Origin: Hydrogenophaga aromaticivorans
GTDB lineage: Bacteria > Pseudomonadota > Gammaproteobacteria > Burkholderiales > Burkholderiaceae_C
Assembly (NCBI RefSeq): GCF_013387465.1
Contig: NZ_VYGV01000025.1
Location: 1-64,000, forward strand
DNA: 64,000 nt
Direction: 5' to 3'
Shown here: positions 6,984 to 14,559 of the stretch, piece by piece
How the letters are laid out: each line of letters opens with the position of its first letter
Numbering within the stretch: position 1 is the stretch's first letter
Translations under genes and position numbers: made by a program
The notes under the pieces: model-generated
What the model was told of the DNA's origin: nothing
Databases searched by the model: none
Seen by the model: the letters and a program-made list of their open reading frames with translations, nothing else

Positions 6984-8246
6984 ATGAGACGACTGGAAGA
7001 TTTCCGCCTGAAGATGGGCCGCCAGGAAATGGTGCCCATCATGATCGGCGGCATGGGTGTGGACATTTCCTCTGCCGATCTGGCACTGGAAGCCGCCCGC
7101 CTGGGCGGCGTCGGGCACATCTCCGACGCCATGATCAAGACGGTGACCGACCGCCGCTACAAGACCAAGTTCGTCAAGGCCAAACAGGCCATGTACAAGT
7201 ACAACATGGCCTCGGAGGACAAGTCCGCCATCAAGTTCAACCTGGACGATCTGGCCGAAGCGACACGACTGCATGTGGAACACACCATGGCCCGCAAATC
7301 GGGACCGGGTCAGGTGTTCATCAACTGCATGGAAAAGCTGACGATGAACGCGCCCAAGGAGACGCTGAAGGTGCGCATGAGTTCTGCGCTGGACGCGGGT
7401 ATCGACGGCATCACGCTCGCCGCCGGCCTGCACCTCGGCTCGTTCGCGCTGATCGAAGACCACCCGCGTTTCCGCGACGCCAAGCTCGGCATCATCGTCA
7501 GTTCGCTGCGTGCGCTGCAGCTGTTCCTGAAGAAAAACAGCCGCCTGAACCGCCTGCCCGACTACGTGGTAGTCGAGGGCCCGCTGGCCGGCGGCCACCT
7601 GGGCTTCGGCATGGACTGGGCGCAGTACGACCTGGCCACCATCGTGGCCGAGATCCTGGCCTGGATGAAGGCCGAGCAGCTCGACATCCCGGTCATCCCC
7701 GCCGGCGGTATCTTCACCGGCAGTGACGCCGTGCGCTTCATGGAGATGGGCGCCTCGGGCGTGCAGGTGGCCACGCGCTTCACCGTCACCAAAGAATGCG
7801 GCCTGCCCGACGACATCAAGCAGGAGTACTTCAAGGCCAACGAAGACGATATCGAGGTCAACGAGATCTCGCCCACGGGCTACCCGATGCGCATGATCAA
7901 GAGCAGCCCCGGCATCGGCGACGGCATCCGCCCGAACTGCGAGGCCTACGGCTACCTGCTCGATGCCAACGGCAAGTGCGCCTACGTCACGGCCTACAAC
8001 CGGGAAGTGGCGGCGCACCCCGATGAAAAACGCATCAAGGTCATGGACAAGACCTGCCTGTGCACCCACATGCGCAACTTCGACATCTGGACCTGCGGCC
8101 AGCTCACCTGGCGCCTGAAAGACACCACCGTGCGCAACGCCGACGGCAGCTTCCAGCTGCTCAGCGCCGAACACGTGTTCAAGGACTACCAGTTCAGCAC
8201 CGGGAACAAGGTGGCGATGCCCGAACCGGAAGCCGTTCCCGCCTGA
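6984..8246 (+). CDS. NAD(P)H-dependent flavin oxidoreductase, nitronate monooxygenase-like
   Basis: A 420-aa TIM-barrel flavoprotein of the nitronate monooxygenase / FabK family. Visible are 'PIMIGGMGVDIS' at the first strand (about residue 18), 'VVEGPLAGGHLGFG' holding the His that acts in nitronate oxidation (about residue 200), and 'IPVIPAGGIFTGSDAVRFMEMGASGVQVATRF' region residues forming the FMN phosphate site. Unusually, it has a C-terminal part of about 120 residues with several Cys ('CEAYGYLLDANGKC', 'CLCTHM', 'TCGQ'). This long Cys-bearing tail is not usual for the short class II enzymes. It stands alone between two terminators. The substrate is unknown. Confidence 0.75.
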   Translation: MRRLEDFRLKMGRQEMVPIMIGGMGVDISSADLALEAARLGGVGHISDAMIKTVTDRRYKTKFVKAKQAMYKYNMASEDKSAIKFNLDDLAEATRLHVEHTMARKSGPGQVFINCMEKLTMNAPKETLKVRMSSALDAGIDGITLAAGLHLGSFALIEDHPRFRDAKLGIIVSSLRALQLFLKKNSRLNRLPDYVVVEGPLAGGHLGFGMDWAQYDLATIVAEILAWMKAEQLDIPVIPAGGIFTGSDAVRFMEMGASGVQVATRFTVTKECGLPDDIKQEYFKANEDDIEVNEISPTGYPMRMIKSSPGIGDGIRPNCEAYGYLLDANGKCAYVTAYNREVAAHPDEKRIKVMDKTCLCTHMRNFDIWTCGQLTWRLKDTTVRNADGSFQLLSAEHVFKDYQFSTGNKVAMPEPEAVPA

Positions 8247-8264
8247 ACCCCGGTCGTCCGCTCC

Positions 8265-8300
8265 AAAGACGAAGGCCGCTCGCAGCGGCCTTCGTCTTTT
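8265..8300. terminator. Bidirectional Rho-independent terminator
   Basis: A perfect 16-bp stem (8265-8280 with 8284-8299 or so) around a three-base loop has A residues on one side and T on the other, so it can stop both the flavin oxidoreductase gene and the convergent minus-strand operon. Confidence 0.9.
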
Positions 8301-8335
8301 CAGGACACCGCGCAAGGCCACGCCCTGCGCAGCGC

Positions 8336-8635
8336 TCAACCACCCCCGCGCTGCATGTAGAGGTCGAAGCGCTTCATGAAGGCGAAGCGCTGTGCCGCGT
8401 CCAGCCCGCTGAAGGCGAAGTTCACACGCAGCACCGGCATGCGCATCAGCGCGATCACGCGCGGCGGCATGACCCGCCAGCGGAGCTGCAGCGCGCCGGG
8501 GGCGATATCCACCCGGGCTGATCCACCATCAAGCTGCCAGGGGCAACTGCCGATGGCCGCTGGCAACCAGCCCAGCCATTCGGCCTCGGTGCAGCCCATG
8601 TCGCGTTCGAAAGACTCGGCGTAGCTCGATTGCAT
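8336..8635 (-). CDS. Unknown 99-aa protein, last gene of the tungsten AOR operon
   Basis: A 99-aa protein I do not recognise. It has no signal peptide or membrane helix. It begins with 'MQSSYAESFERDMGCTEAEW' and is moderately basic at the C-terminus, with single Cys near residues 15 and 31. It lies 138 bases after the MoaD-like gene in the same direction, separated by a dispersed intergenic repeat. Context suggests a role with the tungsten aldehyde oxidoreductase, for example a chaperone or cofactor-insertion helper, but this is inference from position only. Confidence 0.6.
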   Translation of the reverse strand: MQSSYAESFERDMGCTEAEWLGWLPAAIGSCPWQLDGGSARVDIAPGALQLRWRVMPPRVIALMRMPVLRVNFAFSGLDAAQRFAFMKRFDLYMQRGGG

Positions 8636-8696
8636 GTCAGGATTTCAACCACGCGGACCACGATCCGAACCAGAGAGAACGATCCAACCCAGAGGC

Positions 8697-8768
8697 ACCG
8701 CCGGGCTGGCTCCGCCAGACGGCCAGTGCCGCCCCCTTGAGGGGGTCGCGCGCAGCGCGGCGGGGGTG
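8697..8768. repeat. Dispersed GC-rich intergenic repeat (copy A)
   Basis: Contains the family hallmarks: a GGCTGGCTCCGCCAG-type stem, a CCCCCTTGAGGGGG hairpin and a CGCGCGCAGCGCGGCGGGGG tail. Related copies occur at 14226, 14478, 18561, 22707, 26156, 33213, 43546, 47572 and 49932. Confidence 0.75.
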
Positions 8769-8773
8769 CACAG

Positions 8774-9028
8774 TCAACCGCCCGCGATGGGCGGCCAGAT
8801 CGCCAGCACGTCGCCTTCGGCCAGCGTCGCGGTCATGCGTTTTTCAGGCTCCACGTATTTGCCGTTGACCAGCACCAGGTGCACCAGCTTCGGCGGCAGG
8901 CCAAAGGGTTCGATGATCTGGCTGATGGGTGCGGCCGGACTCACGTCCAGCTCGACGAGGTTGCTGCGCCGCGCCTCGGCGGGCAGGTAGTCCGTCAGGG
9001 TGGCGAAGAGCTTGAACGTGATTTTCAT
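8774..9028 (-). CDS. aorD: MoaD/ThiS-family sulfur carrier of the tungsten AOR operon
   Basis: An 84-aa beta-grasp protein ending in Gly-Gly ('WPPIAGG'), the C-terminus that becomes adenylated and thiocarboxylated in MoaD. MoaD gives sulfur for the dithiolene of molybdopterin. Aldehyde oxidoreductase operons often carry their own MoaD-like copy, presumably for the bis-pterin tungsten cofactor. It is 77 bases downstream of the FAD subunit gene and in the same direction. The gene symbol follows my memory of the aorABCDE naming in Aromatoleum and should be treated as tentative. Confidence 0.8.
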   Translation of the reverse strand: MKITFKLFATLTDYLPAEARRSNLVELDVSPAAPISQIIEPFGLPPKLVHLVLVNGKYVEPEKRMTATLAEGDVLAIWPPIAGG

Positions 9029-9105
9029 GGATGAGATTTTCCCATTCCGGGCTGCGCCGCGTTAGCGGCGCCGGGTATCGCCCCTGACGGAGCGACGGAA
9101 TGGAT

Positions 9106-10458
9106 TCAGCGGCGGCGGTCGTCGGCAGCGCCGCTCCACTGCCCCTGCCCCTGCGCGCTGGCGAGGTAGGCGTCCATCAGCTTGGTCGGGTCGGCCATCA
9201 GCGTGTCCTTCCATTCGCCCAGGTGCACCTGCCCTTCCACCAGGCCCCGCATGACGCCCACGTGGTCGGTCCAGCCCACGCTGTTGCAACCGACCATGAG
9301 GTCGTCCTTGAACTGCAGGCTCAGGTGGCGGCCCGACTTCTCGTCGGTCAGCTCCACGTGTTCGCCACCCGGCAGCCCTTCCCAGTTGCCGAAGCTGGTG
9401 GAGATCATGCCCAGCGTGTCGAGCACGTTGATCTGTGTCACACCTTTGAGTTCGGCAGACTGGCCCACCATGTTGAGCGCGGCCACGCGGGCCTGCTCGG
9501 CGGCGTTGGGCTGGATGGCGCTGACGATGGTCTTGCCGCTCACTTTGTCGAAAGCCTCGGCGCAGTCGCCCGCGGCGTAAATGCCGGGCACGTTGGTCTG
9601 CAGGTGTTCGTCGGTCAGCACGCCGACCAGGCAGCGCACGCCGCTGTTCTCCAGGAAGCCGATGTTGGGCTTGACGCCGGTGGCACTGATGACCAGATCG
9701 GCCTCCAGGCGGTCACCGGTGGACAGGCGCACCTGCATCTTGCCGTTGGATGCGGTCGACGACCCGATGCCCACCACCTGCGCGATCTTGCCCAGCAGGC
9801 CGGGCTCGGCACCATCGCCGCGCTCGATCGCTTCGACCCGCGCGCCGGTGAAGACCTTCACGCCCTTTTTCTGGCACCAGTCCTTGATCATGCCGCCCGC
9901 GGTGGGGCCCATCATGCGGGGCACCATGCGGTCACCCATCTCGACGACGGACAACTCCACGCCGCGCTGCTGCAGCGATTCCATGATGATGCAGCCGATG
10001 AAGCCGGCACCCATCTGCAGCACCTTGGCGCCGGGCTTGGCCAGGTTGGCGATGGCACGCGCGTCGGCCAGCGTCCAGCAGCTGTGCACGCCCGGGCCGT
10101 CAATGCCCGGAATCGGCGGCGTCGCGGGCGATGAGCCGGTGGCGATGAGCAGCTTGTCGAAGTGCAGCGTGTTGCCGTCGCTCAACCCGATGCTGCGGTT
10201 GGCCGAGTCCAGCTGCTTGGCACGAACGCCGCGCAAGACCTTGATGTTCAGCGCCTCGAAATGGCCGGCCGTGTGGCGCAGGTGCGTACCTTCTTCGCCG
10301 ACCTTGCCGATCAGCAGGTAGGGGATCGCCATGCGCGAATACGGCGCTTCGTTTTCATCACCGATGACGGTGATGCGGTCGTGGGGCGCGTGCTTGCGGA
10401 TGGTCTCGGCCGCGATGACACCGGCCGGGCCGGCGCCGAGGATGACGTGGTGGGTCAT
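9106..10458 (-). CDS. aorC: FAD/NAD(P)-binding subunit of aldehyde oxidoreductase (AorC-like)
   Basis: A 450-aa pyridine-nucleotide-disulfide type flavoprotein. Two Rossmann motifs are visible: 'HVILGAGPAGVIAAETI' at the N-terminus for FAD and 'KVLQMGAGFIGCIIMESL' near residue 150 for NAD(H). The second FAD contact is 'GIYAAGDCAEAFD' near residue 290. There is no CxxxxC redox pair, as in NirB and rubredoxin reductase-type enzymes. I chose the ATG at 10458 because a GGAGAA ribosome site lies seven bases before it; the TTG fifteen bases upstream would swallow that site. In Aromatoleum aromaticum the third AOR subunit is an FAD protein that lets the enzyme use NAD+, and gene order here is the same. 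Confidence 0.85.
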   Translation of the reverse strand: MTHHVILGAGPAGVIAAETIRKHAPHDRITVIGDENEAPYSRMAIPYLLIGKVGEEGTHLRHTAGHFEALNIKVLRGVRAKQLDSANRSIGLSDGNTLHFDKLLIATGSSPATPPIPGIDGPGVHSCWTLADARAIANLAKPGAKVLQMGAGFIGCIIMESLQQRGVELSVVEMGDRMVPRMMGPTAGGMIKDWCQKKGVKVFTGARVEAIERGDGAEPGLLGKIAQVVGIGSSTASNGKMQVRLSTGDRLEADLVISATGVKPNIGFLENSGVRCLVGVLTDEHLQTNVPGIYAAGDCAEAFDKVSGKTIVSAIQPNAAEQARVAALNMVGQSAELKGVTQINVLDTLGMISTSFGNWEGLPGGEHVELTDEKSGRHLSLQFKDDLMVGCNSVGWTDHVGVMRGLVEGQVHLGEWKDTLMADPTKLMDAYLASAQGQGQWSGAADDRRR

Positions 10459-10476
10459 GAAAGTGTTCTCCAAAAG

Positions 10477-10506
10477 AAAGAAGCGGTCGCAGGGGACCGC
10501 TTCTTT
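10477..10506 (-). terminator. Intercistronic hairpin between aorB and aorC
   Basis: A perfect 12-bp stem (10477-10488 and 10495-10506) with a six-base loop. On the minus transcript it follows the aorB stop by about 20 bases and has A/T flanks without a long T run, so it may attenuate or stabilise rather than stop transcription. Confidence 0.65.
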
Positions 10507-10526
10507 GATGTCCCCGATGCGAAAGA

Positions 10527-12374
10527 TCAGAGGCTCAAGCGTGCCTTGGTCTCGGCGGTCGGGCGGCCTTCGGGGTCCCAGCCGCGCGCGGCGTAGTACT
10601 TGGGCAGCATCTCGGGCAGCTTGCTGACCATGCCCTTGGAGGCACCGGTCTTGGCCGCTTCGGTCAGCAGGCGCTTGGGCAGGTTGTCGTCCTTGGCGGT
10701 GAAGCCGGCGGCGTTGTTGAATTCGCGCTCCATGTTCCAGATGCGCTCACCGATCTTTTCCAGCTCTTCGGTGGTGAACTCTTCGTTGCACGCAGCCTGC
10801 AGCTGAGGCGCCAGATCGGCCACGCCCCAGGCGAAGGTGGTGAAAACACACAGGCCCGACGAGTCGAACGCGGCGGTGGCGTCCTGGAACGCCTTCACCA
10901 GTTCCGGCTTTCCTTCGCTCTCGACCGGATCGGTCTTGACCGGAATGCCCAGCACTTCCGACGCGATGGTGTAGCCACGCAGGTGGCAGGCGCCGCGGTT
11001 GGAGGTGGCGTAGGCCAGGCCGATGCCCTGGATCGCGCGACCGTCGTAGGCCGGGAATTCCTGGCCCTTGACGCTCATCGACAGATCGGGGTGGCCGTAT
11101 TTTTCGGTCAGGCGTTTGGAACCCTGGCCGATCTCCTTGCCGAAGCCTTCGCCCTTGGCGGTGATCTCGGCGAAGTGGGCCAGCGCCTGGGCCGAACCGA
11201 ACTTGGCATCGATGCCGAGCTGCTCCGCGGTGAGCACACCCATTTCGTAGAGCTCCATCACCGCGCCCACGGTGGCACCGAAGCTGATCGGGTCGAAGCC
11301 CTCTTCGTTGCACAACATGTTGGCGTATTGCAGCGCTTCCAGGTCGTTCACGCCGTTGGCAGCGCCCAGCGCCCAGGCCGCTTCGTATTCCAGGCCGCCG
11401 TTGGCGCCCCAGTACTGCGGCTTGTTGGCCACGGTGAAGTGGCCTTCGTCCATCTTGCTGATGCGCCCGCAGGCGATGGTGCAGCCGAAGCAGGCCTGGT
11501 TGGTCACCAGGTGCTTCTTGCCATCGCTCTCGCGCGGCGTGGCCATGGCTTCGGCCGAAATGTCTTTGGCACCTTCGAACTGCACGTCGCGGTGGTTGCG
11601 CGTGGGCAGCGCGCCCATCTCGTTGATCACGTTCATCAGCACCTGCGTGCCATAGGCCGGCAGGCCCTGGCCCGTCACGGCGTTTTCGGCCAGGATCTTC
11701 TTCTTCTCGAAGGTGACCTTCATGAAGGCCTTCGGATCGCGGATGTTGCCCACGCCCTTGGTGCCGCGCACGGCGATGGCCTTGAGGTTCTTGCTGCCCA
11801 TGACGGCGCCCACGCCCGAACGGCCGGCCGCGCGGTGCAGATCGTTCACGACGGCGGCGTACAGCACGCCGTTCTCGCCCGACTTGCCGATGCTCGACAC
11901 GCGCAGCAGCGGATCTTGCAGACCGGTCTTGAGCATCTCTTCGGTCTTCCACACGCTCTGACCCCAGAGGTGCGAAGCGTCGCGCAGTTCGGCGTCGTCG
12001 TCGTTGATGTAGAGGTAGACAGGCTTGGCCGACTTGCCTTCAAAGATGATCATGTCCCAGCCGGCCATCTTGAGCTCGGCGCCCCAGTAGCCGCCCGAGT
12101 TCGAGCAGGCGATGGCGCCGGTCAGCGGGCCTTTGGTGATGACGGTGTAGCGCCCGCCCGTGGAGGCCATGGTGCCGGTCAGCGGGCCGGTGGCCCAGAT
12201 GATCTTGTTGTCCGGCGACAGCGGGTCGACCTTGGGGTCGATCTCGCTGATCAGGTATTTGCTGCCGAGGCCGCGCGAACCGAGGTAGGCGCGCGCCCAC
12301 TCCATGTTCAGCGGTTCGGATTTGACGGTGCCCGCGGTCAGGTTGACGCGGAGGATTTTTCCAGCCCAAGACAT
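10527..12374 (-). CDS. aorB: Tungsten-containing aldehyde ferredoxin oxidoreductase, catalytic subunit (AorB-like)
   Basis: A 615-aa protein of the aldehyde ferredoxin oxidoreductase family, full length for the family. The N-terminal domain starts 'GKILRVNLTAGTVKSEPL', the classic pterin-binding opening. The [4Fe-4S] ligands are in 'CFGCTIAC' near residue 295 with the fourth Cys in 'SSGLCVFTTFAWG' near residue 510. 'GRSGVGAVMGSKNLKAIAV' (near residue 185) is a family signature. The enzyme oxidises aldehydes to acids at a W-bis-pterin centre in the cytoplasm. It follows the Fe-S subunit gene after 28 bases and precedes the FAD subunit, so the product is likely a heterotrimer that uses NAD+. 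Confidence 0.93.
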   Translation of the reverse strand: MSWAGKILRVNLTAGTVKSEPLNMEWARAYLGSRGLGSKYLISEIDPKVDPLSPDNKIIWATGPLTGTMASTGGRYTVITKGPLTGAIACSNSGGYWGAELKMAGWDMIIFEGKSAKPVYLYINDDDAELRDASHLWGQSVWKTEEMLKTGLQDPLLRVSSIGKSGENGVLYAAVVNDLHRAAGRSGVGAVMGSKNLKAIAVRGTKGVGNIRDPKAFMKVTFEKKKILAENAVTGQGLPAYGTQVLMNVINEMGALPTRNHRDVQFEGAKDISAEAMATPRESDGKKHLVTNQACFGCTIACGRISKMDEGHFTVANKPQYWGANGGLEYEAAWALGAANGVNDLEALQYANMLCNEEGFDPISFGATVGAVMELYEMGVLTAEQLGIDAKFGSAQALAHFAEITAKGEGFGKEIGQGSKRLTEKYGHPDLSMSVKGQEFPAYDGRAIQGIGLAYATSNRGACHLRGYTIASEVLGIPVKTDPVESEGKPELVKAFQDATAAFDSSGLCVFTTFAWGVADLAPQLQAACNEEFTTEELEKIGERIWNMEREFNNAAGFTAKDDNLPKRLLTEAAKTGASKGMVSKLPEMLPKYYAARGWDPEGRPTAETKARLSL

Positions 12375-12402
12375 GTTGTGCTCCTTGAATGGGTTGGGGG
12401 GA

Positions 12403-12882
12403 TCAGGCGGCAGCGGACGGCTGGTTGCCCAGCTTGTCGGCCCACTGTTTCATCTTGTCGATACCGGTCCAGTTGGCGTCGACGAACGTGATCGCCGCGG
12501 TCGGGCAGGCTTCGGCGCAGGCCGGCTCGCCACCACACAGGTCGCACTTCTGGACCTTGCCGGTTTCCTGCACGTAGTTGATGGTGCCGAAGGGGCAGGC
12601 GATGGTGCAGACCTTGCAGCCCACACAGGTGGTTTCGTTGACCACCTTGGCGCCGGTCATCTTGTCCACCGTGATCGCCTCCACCGGGCAGGCGTGCAGG
12701 CACCAGGCCTCGTCGCACTGCGTGCAGGTGTAGGGGACTTTCTTGCCGGTGTGGTGGAAATCGAAGACCTTGATGCGCGACTTCGAGGTGGCGTAGGTGC
12801 CGTAGTTCTCGAACGAGCAGGCCATTTCGCACTGCAGGCAGCCGGTGCATTTGTCCGGGTTGATGTGCAGGACTTTCTGCAT
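12403..12882 (-). CDS. aorA: Polyferredoxin-type electron-transfer subunit (AorA-like)
   Basis: A 159-aa iron-sulfur protein with sixteen Cys in four groups ('CTGCLQCEMAC', 'CTQCDEAWCLHAC', 'CVGCKVCTIAC' and 'CDLCGGEPACAEAC'), enough for four [4Fe-4S] clusters as in DMSO-reductase-type beta subunits. It is the first gene of the operon and lies directly before the tungsten subunit. Its role would be to pass electrons between that subunit and the FAD subunit. A ribosome site (GGAGAA) precedes the ATG on the minus strand. The divergent regulator starts 224 bases away. Confidence 0.88.
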   Translation of the reverse strand: MQKVLHINPDKCTGCLQCEMACSFENYGTYATSKSRIKVFDFHHTGKKVPYTCTQCDEAWCLHACPVEAITVDKMTGAKVVNETTCVGCKVCTIACPFGTINYVQETGKVQKCDLCGGEPACAEACPTAAITFVDANWTGIDKMKQWADKLGNQPSAAA

Positions 12883-12962
12883 GAGGTTCTCCTGTGGGGG
12901 TGCGGCGCCACTTGTGCTGCGCCATGCTTATGAAAAGAGTTGCCTAGCCATTGTTGGTGGGC

Positions 12963-12993
12963 TGTTCCACTTTGTGGTGAGGGTTATCCCTCA
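12963..12993. promoter_or_regulatory. Candidate operators in the aorA / regulator intergenic region
   Basis: A perfect inverted repeat TGAGGG-TTAT-CCCTCA occupies 12978-12993. Directly before it, TGTTCCACTTTG at 12963-12974 matches a motif also found near the pedF-like gene (16137). Both lie 80-110 bases upstream of aorA. The regulator bound is unknown; the divergent GAF/Fis gene is the obvious candidate. Confidence 0.45.
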
Positions 12994-13043
12994 TTCGCTC
13001 CGCCGCACCCGCGGAAATTCTCAAAATGAAACACCGCAGCCGT

Positions 13044-13079
13044 TGGCATACTTGATGCTGTCTGTGGCATGGCAGACAG
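13044..13079 (+). promoter_or_regulatory. Possible -24/-12 promoter and inverted repeat before the GAF/Fis gene
   Basis: TGGCATACTTGATGCT at 13044-13059 has GG and GC exactly ten bases apart, as sigma-54 promoters require. A 7-bp inverted repeat, CTGTCTG/CAGACAG, spans 13058-13079 and would cover the start site. Start codon at 13107. Confidence 0.45.
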
Positions 13080-13106
13080 AACACTGAACAAAAACGAGAC
13101 ACTCCC

Positions 13107-14225
13107 ATGAGCATCCGCCAGCCCCCCCAGGCAGCCAGCAGCACATCCGACCGGCTGACCCTCATCGAGCACGCGCGCCAGGCGGTGTTCCAGAGCGACG
13201 GCATGGCCGCCGCGCCCCGGCTGGAGCCCTGGATCGAACGTTCCTGGCGGCGCTGTCTGGCGCAAGGCCTGCAGCCCGACCAGCGCCTGGCTTTCGACCC
13301 GGTGTCGAGCGTGGCCATGCGCCGCGTGATCGAGGCCAACCAGCCGCTGCTGCGCGCGGCGGCGCCGGTCATCCAGCAGCTCGCGCGCGCCATGGCCGAC
13401 ACCCGCTACTTCGCCATCCTCACCGATGCCCAGGGCGTGGTGATCGATGTCAACGGCCCGATCGACCACCACAACCGCCTCGCGCACCTGATCGCCCGCG
13501 TGGGCGTGGACCTGTCGGAGCAGGCCGTGGGCACCACCGCCATCGGCGCCACGCTGGCCGAGCAGCAGCCCGTGTGGCTGCACCGCGGCGAACACTTCTT
13601 TGACGACACCAGCGCCTACAGCTGCGCTGGCGCCCCGCTGTTCGGGCCCGACGGCCGCTGCGTCGGCATGCTCGACCTGACCGGCATCAACGTGCCCGAA
13701 CGCCCGGCCCTCAAACACCTGGTGACACAGTCGGCGCTGAGCATTGAAAACGCGCTCACGCTGGCGCAGCCGCACCACCTGCTGCTGCGCCTGAACTGGC
13801 CCGGGCGCACGCCCGGCGAAGAGAGCGACGGTCTGGTGTGCCTGGATGCCGATGGCCGCATCACCGGCGCCAACCGCGCGGCGGCCGACATGCTGACCCT
13901 GCCCGCCGGCGCGCCCTGGCCACATTGCAGCGACGTGATCGCCGTGCCACCCGACAGCCTGTTCGATGCCGCCCGCGCGCAACGCGGTGCGGTCGAGCTG
14001 CCCCTGTGGTCGGGCCTGCGCCTGCAGGTGCTCGCGCGCCTCAACGACGGGCGCGCCAGCACGGCCGCCTCGCAGCGACCGCTCAGCACCAGCGTGCCGC
14101 TGAAAGACGTGGAAACCGCACTCATCCGCCGCGCGGTGGAAGAAGCGCGCGGCAACGTGATGGAAGCCGCCCGCGTGCTCGGCATCAGCCGGGCCACGGT
14201 GTACCGCAAAATCGGAAGACGGTAG
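13107..14225 (+). CDS. GAF-PAS-Fis regulator without AAA+ domain
   Basis: A 372-aa regulator related to the AcoR family. Residues about 35-215 match the N-terminal GAF-type sensor ('RSWRRCLAQGLQP', 'VGVDLSEQAVGTTAIGATL', 'GMLDLTG'). Residues about 235-310 look like a short PAS domain ('GLVCLDADGRITGANRAA'). The C-terminus is a Fis-type helix-turn-helix ('GNVMEAARVLGISRATVYRK'). The central AAA+ domain, with Walker A and the GAFTGA loop, is absent, so it cannot itself activate sigma-54 RNA polymerase. It is divergent from the tungsten AOR operon and probably controls it in response to an aldehyde, alcohol or related ligand; this is inference from position. Confidence 0.82.
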   Translation: MSIRQPPQAASSTSDRLTLIEHARQAVFQSDGMAAAPRLEPWIERSWRRCLAQGLQPDQRLAFDPVSSVAMRRVIEANQPLLRAAAPVIQQLARAMADTRYFAILTDAQGVVIDVNGPIDHHNRLAHLIARVGVDLSEQAVGTTAIGATLAEQQPVWLHRGEHFFDDTSAYSCAGAPLFGPDGRCVGMLDLTGINVPERPALKHLVTQSALSIENALTLAQPHHLLLRLNWPGRTPGEESDGLVCLDADGRITGANRAAADMLTLPAGAPWPHCSDVIAVPPDSLFDAARAQRGAVELPLWSGLRLQVLARLNDGRASTAASQRPLSTSVPLKDVETALIRRAVEEARGNVMEAARVLGISRATVYRKIGRR

Positions 14226-14559
14226 CCCCCCCCTGCGCCGCTTCGCGGCTTCCCCCCAGGGGGACCACGCCCTTGGACCGGCAGAGCCGGGGCACTCGCC
14301 CCACCCCCGTCGCTTGTTCGCTGCGCGTAACCGCTCCGCCCCTCAAGGGGCAACGCGAGCGGCCCGGCAAAGCCGGTTCCACCGCGTTCTTCGTTGATAC
14401 ACGTTCTCCGAAAAAGTACTTGCAGAACGTGAGGCAATCAATCGCCCGAGATCCCGCCGGAGCAGCGTGCCTCCACCCAGAACGCGGCGGAACCGGCTTT
14501 GCCGGGCCGCTCGCGTTGTCCCCTGGGGGGTGACGCCGCAGGCGGCGCGGGGGGGGCCT
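14226..14559. repeat. Gene-free stretch of dispersed repeats with a long inverted repeat (copies B and C)
   Basis: This 334-base gap holds no gene. 14226-14300 is one repeat copy. 14348-14391 and 14478-14522 are near-perfect inverted copies of each other, about 43 bases each, and can form a large stem with a loop of about 86 bases. Inside the loop a second perfect 8-bp inverted repeat, CACGTTCT/AGAACGTG, lies at 14400-14407 and 14424-14431. The region separates the regulator gene from the convergent MxaJ-like gene and probably works as a transcription end for both. Confidence 0.75.

Noticed and set aside
12883-13000. Sigma-54 promoter for the aor operon
   Set aside because: I looked for GG-N10-GC on the minus strand and found only GC-rich chance matches without the flanking TGGCAC/TTGC bases.
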